Both the position numbers and the translations under genes were made by a program. Source: Prochilodus magdalenae (Eukaryota > Chordata > Actinopteri > Characiformes > Prochilodontidae). From it: 64,000 nucleotides of DNA. Position 1 is the first letter of the stretch. Each line of letters begins with the position of its first letter. The stretch covers positions 353,001 to 417,000 of the forward strand of contig JAMWET010000950.1 in the NCBI GenBank assembly GCA_024036415.1. The letters run 5' to 3'. This document shows positions 1-11,000 of the stretch, piece after piece. The notes below the pieces were generated by a model, which was not told where the DNA came from, searched no databases, and saw only the letters and a list, made by a program, of their open reading frames with translations.

Positions 1-245
1 CTGCCCTTAAGACCACGTTAATGTCGCCATAGAGTCGCCACACAGAATCCGTATGTGGAGGCACCGTGGTCAGATTGACAATTAAAAATCGAAAATGCCT
101 GGTGTCACTCCACCCCCACCGCTGGAGGAACTGTGTGAGAATATTCAAACTGCATGGTATGGATTATCGCAGGACACTGTTAGCAACATCTACAACTCCA
201 TGCTGAGACACGGTGGGCTAACGTCATACTGGGAGACACTACTTC
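1..245 (+). mobile_element. degraded repeat copy, also present at 17520-17750
   Basis: The segment around 1-165 aligns by eye with 17520-17750. Shared landmarks include ctgcccttaa, accgtggtcag, gtgtcactccac and aaactgcatg in the same order. Bases 150-230 can be read as a broken transposase-like C-terminus (SM, then GG-T-Y), but with no open frame. Most likely a decayed DNA transposon; family unresolved. Confidence 0.4.
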
Positions 246-889
246 TGTACGTGTGGTAATAAATACTGCACGTATAAGTCTTCCTGGTAAACTTTATCTT
301 CCTTCCCAATAGCATGGCAATCTGACACTTCCTTTAGGTTGCAACTATTTCTTTGATGATGAGTGTATATTACACTTTGCCACCCTGAGACACAAGTGCC
401 TAAATATGATGTTGTCTTTGTGGAGAAATAATGAAAATATATTTCCCTGACAAACTAGTACCTAGTCTGCTGAGGACATTCCCAGCACCCCATATTTTAC
501 CAGTAAGCAGTAGTTTTAGCTCACATCTGAAGAGGCAGCCTACCAATTTCCCTCTGCTTTTTGTTGATTAATAAAACATTTTCATTTGAAGTCAGCTTTC
601 TCTAAAATTAATGCTGCTGCTTTTTTAACCGTGCTGTCACCAAAAAGTCTTCAGCTCCAGCCTACACAAGTTAGAAAGTATTTAGCTACCTGTATTAGCT
701 CATTTTTGTGTTTTTTCCTAACTTGTGGATAACCGGATATCTTTTCATTAACATGTATATGCCTGAATATATAAAAAAATTAGTTAGGATGCACATCCTC
801 AGCGTGAAAGCTGCTGAATCAGTGGGTGTACAATACTTTTAATACATTACACAAAATCCTTTGGAAAACCTTTTAGTGGAAAATAATTC

Positions 890-1075
890 TTCCTACAGCA
901 AGATAATGACCTTAATCCTGCTGACAAGATCAAGATGTACTTAACAAGCAAAGAAGCTGCTGGTATTCTCAAAACAACTGGCTTGGCCATACCAGAGCCC
1001 AGACATCAACATCAATGAATGTGTTTGGTATTACTTGGACTGTGAAAAGCAGAAACCTCACGGACACACTTAAAA
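890..1075 (+). mobile_element. Tc1-like transposase relic
   Basis: Conceptual reading across frames gives a QQDND-like start, then a PEPRHQHQ-type segment where intact Tc1 elements have the W-P-x-Q-S-P-D-x-N-P-I-E motif (bases ccagagcccagacatcaa onward), followed by a tryptophan-rich stretch. Multiple substitutions break the frame. Inactive fragment. Confidence 0.45.
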
Positions 1076-2616
1076 AAGGTGATGTTGTCATTTTATATTA
1101 AATATGTTTGGCACATTCCTGACACTGAAAGGTGAATAAGTCGTACTGAATGGACATTTGACATGTATAAATCTAAAAATAAAACCCAGTCATTGCTTTG
1201 GGTTTTTAGATCTTCTGAAAGGCTGATGATCCATTTGCTTCCTGACTACCTTCCAATCCATTAGTTCAAATTGTCTGCAGCATGAGAGGGTGGTAAAACT
1301 GCTATAGGCTGAATAGGTGCTTATATGTAAATATCATCATGTTATGACATCAAGATGATAAATAAATGAATAACAGGCTGTTTATATATATTTGTAGTGG
1401 TTATGACATATACAGTGTGTTTTGAAGAATCAGTTCTCAGTGTAAAGGAGCATTTAAGGGTTTTTTGTACAAAAAAATATTTTTTTCTAAACAGAAGAAA
1501 TCTTGTCCAACCAAGTCTCCAAAACTATTGTAGAATTAATAATTATGGTCTCCTCTGTGTCCTTCCTCTGCTATGTAACAATAGCTGATATCCTGCTAGC
1601 TTTAAGGAAATGGGGCCCTGATCTTTTCATTTCCCATTTGGATTTTTTCACTGTGCCAACCAGCAATTCCAGTGGACAAGGATCACATTCCTTTAACCAT
1701 ATATGGAGTGAGCCATATCAGAAAAGAAAGATTTCACCTTGCTTGGTAAAAGTTTTAGTTCATCATGTCTCTGCCAGAAACAACTGAGAAGTTGTGACTG
1801 AATCCGTAACATAGTCAGGTAGCAGTAAAGCCCCTACCACCCCCTATTTGATCCACTGCTTGGCCCGTTGAGAAGTCGCCGTTTTTGGAAGGGCTATGTT
1901 GTGTAGTAAACTGAAAGATTCGGGTCATCTGCATATCATCTATACCACATCTAATTACTAACAGTTTGAAACTTCAGACTTAGAAAAAGTGAGAGTGGAC
2001 CCCACATTTTACTCGCAGTAAACTCCCTGACCACCTGCAGTGAGCGGGGGCTTTATTAGCCCACAAAGGACGTGTCCTGCAAATAAAGGGCTTTGCTGAT
2101 TTGGAAGCTTGGAACTTGCTGTCTGGTCTGAACCAGTAGGACATGCTCTCTGCTCTGGGCACAACTGGATAGCTGTTTGAGCAAGGATAGCTTTTCTATG
2201 CTGTTTAAGGCCTTTCACAACCACATAGTTCAGCCCTAGAAATCTTTTCACATGCTGCATTTTTGCTATCGTAGTGACACCATAAAAATAACTGTTTGCA
2301 CACAGACCGTGTAATTCAAAACTTGAACTATTTGTAGATGGTGTGGAAAGAGAAAACCTGGTAATCCTTCGCTCGCTTGCTGCTGTATAAATAGCCCAGA
2401 GTTTGTTTGCTGGGAGGCGTGCCACAGTTGTTTTCCAGTCAGCGTCATTGCACTCCACTTTCCTCACTCCCTCTCCCTGGCCTCTCTCGCTCACACTCTC
2501 TGCCTGGACTTATGGCTGCCAAATAGGGCATCATAACCTCAATACACTCAGAGAGGCACTCACACGGAGGAAGGACGAGGGTGTATGTGTGCGCGAGACG
2601 TTCAGGATTTAAAATA

Positions 2617-2830
2617 TACAGTGCGGTCTCTAAGTAACCGGACAGTCACATAATTCTTGTTGTATGTTTGTATTGGAGATTAACAGTGAGGTCAAAGCGC
2701 AGAATGGCAGATATAATTTTAGCGTGTTTACACATATTTAGGATCACAGCCCTCTATATAGTTTTCCATTTCAGAAGACCATAATAAGCAATTTAACAGC
2801 TGCCGCCCAGTTGTTGTTGGGTTTTTCGTT
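2617..2830 (+). mobile_element. Tc1-like element end fragment
   Basis: Begins with tacagtgcggtctctaagta and continues with cagtgaggtcaaagcgcag, wording I recognise from ends of a common fish Tc1-like family. No transposase frame remains. Family assignment is from memory of the pattern. Confidence 0.35.
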
Positions 2831-3782
2831 TGTCCCCCAGTGTGTTGGTAAATTTAGTTCTTATACGAGAGAGCTAACGGTAAGTCTAGAGCAGTTTTCA
2901 GATTTGAATTTGAGTGTTAAACTTCACAGTGGTGAGGATGGGATCCAGACTTCGAAGAAGGTTTAACGCTTCCTAAAGCTGTCTCACAGAAAAACATTAC
3001 ACAAAATGGTTACAGATGCAATGCCTCATGCTTGAGCTACCTTTGTATTTAGATAGATAGGTAGGTAGGTAGAAATCCCACTGGAGCTCACACATAAAAT
3101 AAATGCAAAAATATAATAGAATATAAAATATAAAAGAATCAAATATAAGTATGTAAGTATGCAGGCGTAAAACAGTATCTAACGAAACCATATATTTTTT
3201 GGAAAATTATTTTCGCATTATCAGCAAAACATAATAGGCTTGTGAAAGTTCACACGTGTTTATGGTTGTATGTGCATTGTAGATATTGCAGCCACTGGTT
3301 CCGTTCACTGCCACTTACAAGTTTCTTGACTCTGAAGTACATTCTTTACATATTAACTGATTTCTTTGAAAAAACTGTTTTTTTAAACCAACAAACTTAT
3401 TATGGTAAGTACATTTGAAGGGTTTCATACTGAAATGCATTATAGGCCACTTTCAGTAATTTCATTTTTCATGATATCATTTGTCAGAGTCGACTTTATG
3501 CCTACAAGAAATATCAATGCTATAGTGATTATGATTTAATACCACCTAAATCTCTATATGCTAATAAAAAAACCCTCCTCAGAAATTCCTCTGTGTTTAC
3601 ATGGTAAGGTTTAGTCATGATGCCGGCTTGGCTGGTTATCAGATTATTTGTAAATAAACAGGATGACCCGTGTGGTTACAGTAGTAATGGATATATAACT
3701 CATAACAGCAGCTCTGCAGAACAGTAATTTATGTCCTCACCTGAAATACTAGCTTATGCTGTGGTTTTAAATATTTCTTCAG

Positions 3783-3988
3783 GTCGCAAGAGAAAGTGGT
3801 TTAAGATTGACGAGGCTATCCGGGTGCTGCAGTGCCATAAGCCAGTCCACGCCGAGTACCTCCGCAGACTCACCCCTTGCTGTGGCCCCAACAACGGCAA
3901 CAGTCAGGAGCCCACAACTCTGGACAATAAGGCACCCCTCCATCAAAGCACCTCACATGACTGTGGGCTGCCGCGCTTACACAGATAG
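3783..3988 (+). CDS. nudt4: nudt4-like, last coding exon (partial gene)
   Basis: NUDT4 (DIPP2) is a cytosolic Nudix hydrolase acting on diphosphoinositol polyphosphates and diadenosine polyphosphates. Seen here: a cttcag acceptor at 3777-3782, two bases completing a glycine codon, then 67 residues and a TAG stop at 3986-3988. The exon reads GRKRKWFKIDEAI followed by VLQCHKPVHAEYL, the conserved C-terminal segment of the DIPP family. The HAEYL wording and the later NGNS stretch favour NUDT4 over NUDT3. The Nudix box and all earlier exons are not in the window, so the preceding intron exceeds 3.78 kb. The gene lies upstream of eea1 in the same orientation, about 2.5 kb from its start codon. The tail after about residue 40 of the exon is the variable part of the family, so the paralogue call is less certain than the family call. 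Confidence 0.85.
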
Positions 3989-5818
3989 AACTACCAGAAG
4001 GGGGCAGCTGTGTGCCACACAAAGGAAAATCACCTTGGACTAGAAAAGACTACTTTTTGCATGTATCATTTCCATGTTTACTATTTGAGAGATGTTTTTT
4101 AAACTGTTGAGAAACCAAAGGCTGGTGGAGAGCCTGCCTTTGACTCACGGGTCAAGCTTGTAGTGTGTATAGATGTTTTTTTTTTCCTTCCCTTTGCAAA
4201 CGGTTTGCTACAGCCAGACAAGGTTATGTTGGAACTGAGAAGGAGGTGAAGACTACCGTGGGACTAGTGGACGTTTTGGAGTGTGAACTATGGCTGTGTG
4301 CTTTTGATGGAAATGCGAAGAGGTGAAGGAGAGCAGACGGACAGCTGCTGGATTTGTAGTGGTATTTATTCATGGTTTTAGTGGTGGTTTAAAGAAAGTT
4401 GAAAATGAATCTAAAGCTTCTTTAGATATTAACAGGCTCATAAGGCTGTGCAAAAAGTACTTGATGTAAAAATTCACAATCAAATTGCGAAAAAGGATTG
4501 TTTTCCTGAACGTGTCAACCTCCAACCACCTGATTTGAAATGAAGGAGCTGGGTGCCTTTGAGGAAGACTCTGAAGCATTCTTAAGTTCAGTGATTTCGA
4601 TTGCTTTGGATGACTAACGTTATCTAATGCCTATACTGTAGGTCTAACATGCTGTGAACTTTTGAGTTGATTTCACAGCTTGGTCTTAAATGTGAACTCA
4701 ACTTAGTAAACAGTATATGCTCATGTAGATATGCTTCAGATAAGTCTGTTTCCCAATGTAGCTTTAACCTATTTCAAAAACAGTTTAGTTCACATGAACA
4801 AACCATGTTCAAACCTTTGGTGATTTTGTCTCTGCCTGTACTCTGCTCTGCTGAAAAAAGCCGTGGCTGTCCTGCTGGGATGGTAAAAGATGGAAACAAG
4901 TTTTTTGGAGCCAAACTTTGAGTCAGATATGCAATACATAACAGGTATTAAAGGTGCCATAGAATGCATTTATGAAGTATTATAATTGTTCTGTATAAAA
5001 GCAGGTGAATAGAAAGCCACCTTCCAGTTTCAGAGATGATCCACCATGCCCTTTCACAGATCAGATCCTTGGAAAGGGTGTGAAAAGTACCGATGTCCCC
5101 TTCACGGCCTGGAGCAGTAGATTTCTCCACAGAGTCTGCTGTTGCTCTGTTGTTGTTGCATCTTCTGGGCTAGAATGTGAGCTGGTATGTGTACATTTCT
5201 CCGGCATCCCTTTGGGTGGAGTTAGGACTGTTACGTAACAGGTTAGGGTTTTTTTTACTGCCATAATTTACAAATGCATCATTTGTATTTGAAGGAGGAG
5301 ACAACGATGTTTAAGGTTCACACTATGCCAGTTGTATGTACCGAACTCTCATTATTCAGCCTTGACAATATGATTACAGTGTTGCTTTTTACGGCACCTT
5401 TAACCACAGTGGCACCATCAGGCAAGAGAACAAGCCCACTTTTAACTGATGGTTCATTTTTTTGTGCCGCTGTGTTTCTCCTTGTGAGTCCCATCATGTA
5501 GACTGAGTATTGCTTTGGAATTGAGAAAACATGAGGGCACAAAGTTACTACAATTATGTGAGACACAGATGCGAGCGTAAACTGTCTTTACCAAATTCAC
5601 TAAAACAATGGAGAAATTTGTTTTGTTTACAGTTTTTATTATTATTATTTTGTTTTATTGCTCTGCCATACCTGTGGCAGCAGACTGGGCCCTGTAACTT
5701 CTTTGTTCATTACGAGATCCAGGTGAAGCAGAGGCGGGTAAGGAGATGGATTTGTTCTCTGCTCAGCGTTGGTCTATAGTAAGACTTTTACCTCTGCTGA
5801 AGTGTGTAAGTAAATAAA
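3989..5818 (+). other. probable nudt4 3' UTR
   Basis: The first clear AATAAA after the nudt4 stop is at 5813-5818. Whether the transcript really reaches it is inference; a shorter UTR using a variant signal is possible. The region contains the TTAA-flanked element at 4948-5403. Confidence 0.4.
4948..5403. mobile_element. putative TTAA-flanked miniature inverted-repeat element
   Basis: Both ends sit next to TTAA (4948-4951 and 5400-5403). The left end reads AGGTGCCATAGAATGCA and the reverse complement of the right end reads AGGTGCCGTAAAAAGCA, 14 of 17 matching. TTAA duplication is the signature of piggyBac-type insertion. No transposase is encoded. The terminal bases do not match canonical piggyBac ends, so the superfamily is uncertain. 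Confidence 0.45.
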
Positions 5819-6239
5819 GAAGTCTACCTTTTATCCTTTTTACCCACCATCAGAAGCTGTGGGCTCAGGGGCAGAGGGTCTCTGACCCAGCTCTCTCAAA
5901 CTACTGAACCTCTAAGAAAAATCTCAGTGTTGGGCTGGTGGCTAACCTTGATACTGTATCTAGAGGCTAACAGATCCACATCCTCCGTGTAATTGTGGAG
6001 AAAAGCCGGGTTGTATTTCAGTTTCACTGCGTGATAAATCAGCGGAACTGAACGCTGTCAGCAGCTGTAATTTCACTGTTTCCACAGAAAGCCTCCTCCT
6101 CCCTCCGGGCCGGTAGGTGGTGGACATCTGCCGTCCGGTATTCGTGGAACATACCGTCATGTCTGAAGATGAGCGACCACAAAACAATTCGGTGTAACAG
6201 TGAACAGAGGACGGCTATAGAAAGCAGCTGATTTAGAGA

Positions 6240-6499
6240 AAGTCGTTCGTATGTCAGTGTTGGAGGTGTCGAGCTGCCATGGCTTGAAATATAGCTTTAT
6301 TAAAACACTGCCCGAAATCCGGCTAGTCCCTCCCCGCCGCTCCACAGACCCGCCTTCCCGCTCATGTGTTGCTGCTGCTGGCTGGACGCTGCGCTGCGGG
6401 CAGGTGGCAACAACATCAGAGAAAACCATTAGACACCAGCGAGGACAAAAACTCTCTGATTGCTGACTGATTAAGCTAAAGAGAAAACAAACGAGGAAA
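6240..6499 (+). promoter_or_regulatory. eea1: probable eea1 promoter / 5' UTR
   Basis: About 260 bases upstream of the eea1 start are locally GC- and CpG-rich (6300-6420, with CTCCCCGCC-type boxes), unlike the AT-rich surroundings. This fits a housekeeping CpG promoter. No TATA box was found. Exact transcription start unknown. Confidence 0.45.
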
Positions 6500-6523
6500 A
6501 TGTTCAGACGAATATTACAAATG
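6500..6523 (+). CDS. eea1: eea1 exon 1 (start codon, 8 codons)
   Basis: ATG at 6500 gives MFRRILQM, then donor gtaaga at 6524. This matches the very short first coding exon of vertebrate EEA1. Too short to recognise without the downstream exons, but the phase-0 junction to exon 2 (TPGKGGSQ) is exact. Confidence 0.9.
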
Positions 6524-7993
6524 GTAAGACAAATGGAGAAAGCTGTTAACGTTGCTCCAGTTTCAGTGGGGTAGCTAAGCTAGCAGCCTGGCTAGCTCGC
6601 TAGCTAACCAGAGGTGGACGGCTAACGTTCATTCCCGTCAGAGGAGGAGGCTTGTTCGGAGGCCTGCGCTGGGAGTCAAGCCTGGCTGCGGACTATAGAA
6701 ATGAGATGAAGGCCCGGCTGTTGGCCATGCTTCTAAACTAAACATTTTATACATGAACCTGTCAGAGTAAAACTACACGCCTAACTGGCGTGACAATAGA
6801 AGTGTTTATCGCAGCGGCTCGCCGTCTGAGTGAACACAGCTAGCTAGCTAGGTTAGCTAGTCCAGTGACTAGCCGCTTAGCCGTATTGAGCTAGCGGACG
6901 CTAGCCAGCTGATGTGAACATGCCCAGAACATGTTTGGACATTAACTAAAATACAGAGATGGGAGAGAAGAAAGCTTTGCGTGGAACAGCAGTTGTTATT
7001 ATCGTGTGTTTTCCATTCAGTCCAGCAGACGTGGTCTTCTGTCATAGGATTCTCTGCCACTGGTCTGTGGGTGACTACAGGTCATCATCTACTCAACATG
7101 TTGTGTTTGTAATGGGCCTTTCTTGTAAATACAGTAAAATAAAGAACCACATAGGACCATTTAAAACGGCTCCTTAAAGAGGGTCTCCTCCATTTATTGA
7201 CATTTCTATATAATGTAAACAGACTCATTCTGAGTGGTTTGTTGTGAAATGATCAGTTGTATGTGAATTTACAGAGGTTTATTTACAGTGCTGGTGATGT
7301 GAACTGGGGTCCCGATGTCTACAACACAGATATAGCCATTTTATTTGGTTATCCAAAACCACCATGACACAGACCACAAGTCCCTCGACTAGTTTTTACC
7401 TCATGTGTAATGTTGTTGATGATAAAATGGACACAAATAAATAAATAAATAAATAATCTTTTAAAGTGTTTTAACATACAAGGACCTCTGCCATGAATAG
7501 ATTTAAGTAAACAGATAAAGTACATTTTAAGCCAAAACTTTATGAAAACGTACATATATATATATGTACAGAGGCATTAAACTCTTCAGACACCAGATTC
7601 CCATCACCACCACTGTGAACATAATTTGCTGTTAAAAAGGTGATTCATCATAATAAATGTTGTACTGCAAAGCAGATCACAAAAGTATTGTATTGTGAAT
7701 ATTGGGGTAATATGGTAAACCAATACCATGGTTTCCACCCCAGTATTCCACTAAAATAACCTAGGATTATGGAATACTGTTGCAGGGCCCTTTGTCTGGT
7801 TTCCTGGAGGAAAACTGCAGTCATAGCCAGTATGGCCAAACTTGTGAGTTAGTAAGGATGGACCAGCAGTACTGGTGTCAGCTTCATAGTCCTCCATTAT
7901 TTCACACAGATAAAGGCATTTAATTGGCCTTACAGAGGCTGCCTCTTCCTGTTCGAAATATGGGTTGAGAAAAACTGACTTCAAGAGTATCAG

Positions 7994-8037
<44 letters not shown>

Positions 8038-11000
8038 ATTCTTTAGGTTAAAATATATTAACACAGCCCCTGTGGAAAATTGGTAGATATTGCAGAAATC
8101 TAAAACACTGTAGTAACATACTGTAATAATAGTGATGCTCCCAGGGTTAATATAATAGATGACACCCTTTTGACTTAGAGGTTAATGAGTCATTGGCTCT
8201 GGAAGAACAACTGGCCTGCAGTTTCGGTGTTATTTTAACACGACTTCCTATTACTTCCCTTACTCTGATTTAACATACTTGGAAAATGTGAGTGATGTGC
8301 CACGGGGTGTCATGTAGTATTGTTTGAATCAGTGCTGCCTGCTGTTTTCTGGTTGCTAGGCTTAGTGTTTGGTAGGGGAAATGTTTGCCGCTTCTCTATA
8401 CCAGCGTTATGTTTCACTCTTGTGTATGTCCTCAAATGAACCTGAACGATAGCCTTGCCACATACAGCCTGATGAGTGGACACCTCCCGTCGCCATTCTG
8501 TCACATTGTTCCTTAGAATTTCTTCATTCAAGATGTAACTAAGACTTGATGGTGAATGGTTTTCATCCATCTGAATCCTCTAATAAACAGCCAGCACGGG
8601 GTCTAATACTGGATATTACGATTTGGTAATAGCTGTCCACACCTTGATGATACTTCACAGTGATTTATTTTTAAAAGTAGGGAATAGCAGAAAGCTGGAT
8701 GGACACCAGTTAATTCTGGTGGTTCCTAGTGTGTGGAATGTAACAGTCTGGCCAGCACAAATGCTCAGCCGCTGGCCCCGTGCACACACGTTCAGCTGTG
8801 CCAAGGCAACAAAGTGGTGCATGTGATAGAGATGTCTAACCCAACCTTACCCCCCTCTCTCATTCTCTCATCTCCTTTTCTCTCTCCCTCTGCCATTCTT
8901 CCTTACATTTTGTCTGTCCCAAATAGACTCCTGGGAAGGGAGGCTCCCAGACATCTGAGTCTGAACAGCCATCTGCTGATATGAACAACGAGACTTCAGA
9001 GGTAACATGTATAAAGTTGAACTTATAACTGATATTAAGCATTTACTGTAAGGCTGTGTTCAGCCTGCAGGTGAATCTCATGTATTTGTAAAATCCAAAC
9101 ATTTGAGGCAACTTTCTTTACTGTTATTTGCAAGCGATCAGGTCGAATTTGTGTGTCCAGACATCACCAGCCTATATACATGCACTGCTGTGGTAACGAT
9201 GTTGACATCAGTAACTGCGTTGCAAATCCCAGCACCTATGTCACTCTGCGTGACATAGCGTGACACAAAAACACCTCGAAATTCAATTTTAATGGCCAGA
9301 GCATGCGAGACGTGTCAGGAAAACAAATCCAATTAGTATTGCGTTTCAGATTCAGCTAGAAACATTTAAATTTAGTGTTTCATTTACAAAGTGCATTAAT
9401 CATGTTGGATCTTTCATTTGATAGACCGTTTGTGTTTGTTTGTTCAGGGCTTTATTTGTCCACAATGTATGAAGTCCCATAACTCTGCTGAGGAGCTTTT
9501 CAAACATTATGAAGTTTACCATGAGTCCCAGGAGCAGCCCTCTCATCTCGGGCCTGCCAGGTAAGAGACTATGCCTCTAGTCCTGTTTTCACATTGATTG
9601 TGACAGCTGTGATCTTGTTTGATTGCTGATGTTTAGTCTTGGCGCAAGCCTAAGCTAAACACCCATGATCTCCGATCCTTCAGACAGCACAGCAACGAAA
9701 ACCATCATTCAACAATAGCTGATATAACCACATGGGTAGGGATTACTTTGGCAAAACTTTTGTTAAGCACTACAAGACAGAGTTACATTCACAAATTCCA
9801 CTGTTCTGTGCAAAACAGAAGTCTTATGTTACCATCTCCAGAAGCAGCATCGACCTTATCTGGGATGAACCATTACCCAGTGGAAACATGTATTGTGGTC
9901 AGACGAATTGGTATTCCAGGTCTGTTTTTGAAGCAGTCAATGCCATGTACTCTGGACCAAAGGCAAAAAAGACTATACAGACTGTTACCAGCATCAAGTC
10001 CAAAAGCTAGGGTCTGTCATGGTATGGGGCCAGTGTGTCAGCCATTGGCAAAGGTAATTCACACTTCTGTACTTTGTGATCTTGGAGCAAAAAAACTGGC
10101 GTCAAGAAGACATCTTTACCAGGGACGTCTGCATTTCTCAACAACACAATGCAAAACCACATGCTGCACACATTGCAAAGGCATGATTGTGGAAGAAGAG
10201 GGTATGGCTACTGGACTGGCCTGCCCGCAGTCCTGATTGTCCGAAAAAGAGAATGTGACATGACTCAGTATGAAATAATTAGCAAATAAGTAACATTGGT
10301 GTGTTTGTACTTCACCCCTCTCTGTCAAATAGCGAACTAGCAAAAGCAGTTAAACAGTTTGGTGCTTTTGTAGTTAAGGTGATATTTCCTTTTTGTTTTC
10401 TCTTCACAACATTTAATGCTTACTTAAGTTGAATGACTTGACACGATCAAAACACTGGCCAGCTGAAGTTGCTTTTAAGTCCTGTTAAATAAATGTCGGA
10501 AATAGAAATAAATAGTTATAAAAGTTGTCTTTTTTTAGGGAGGACCTAAACCTTTTGAGGCAAGAGGTGCAGGATTTACAGGCTTCTTTGAAGGTACATG
10601 GTTCCCTTCAACTTCAGAAAACATCAAATATTAGCATTTCTATAGCTTATTTGTTTCTCTGTGGTTTTATTAACATTTCATTTGTCTTTACCTGGGACTC
10701 TCCAACTCTTGCTTGTAAATGTTACAGGAAGAACGGTGGTTTTCAGGGGAACTGAAAAAAGAACTAGACAAAGTACAAGGACAACTGAAGCAAGTAATTT
10801 CTTTCAAATACTAATCAGATGATGTTTGCCTTGCTCACTGAGATGAAGCTGCTATGGTCTATGCTAAAGGGTCTTTTGCAACCAAATATGGAAAACATTT
10901 TACGGTGATTCAGTGATTTATTTTGTGCTTGTTATTTTCTGTACCAGGCACCGCAGAATGACGGCCAGGCAGGCATGGAGGAATCTGGTGAGTTCTCTCT

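Larger units (their letters stand above)
1..3782 (+). other. nudt4 intron with repeat relics
   Basis: No exon with the earlier NUDT4 coding segments was recognised here, so I treat it as intron. It holds degraded DNA-transposon pieces (1-245, 890-1075, 2617-2830), described separately, and otherwise AT-rich sequence with no supported gene. Open frames of 60-160 codons on both strands lack homology or splice context. Confidence 0.6.
6524..8926 (+). other. eea1 intron 1
   Basis: 2.4 kb without coding signal. Holds a cluster of GCTAGC-type palindromes near its 5' end (6570-6612, 6837-6905), a MITE-family terminus near 7208-7246, and a TTA microsatellite at 7994-8034. A polypyrimidine tract leads to the exon 2 acceptor at 8926. 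Confidence 0.7.

Noticed and set aside
2009..2494. 161-codon open frame on the minus strand
   Set aside because: No recognisable family or splice context, overlaps other frames, and lies in a nudt4 intron; low-complexity chance frame.
9732..10236. Two overlapping open frames of 92 and 162 codons
   Set aside because: They are pieces of a frameshifted Tc1-like transposase relic, not host genes.
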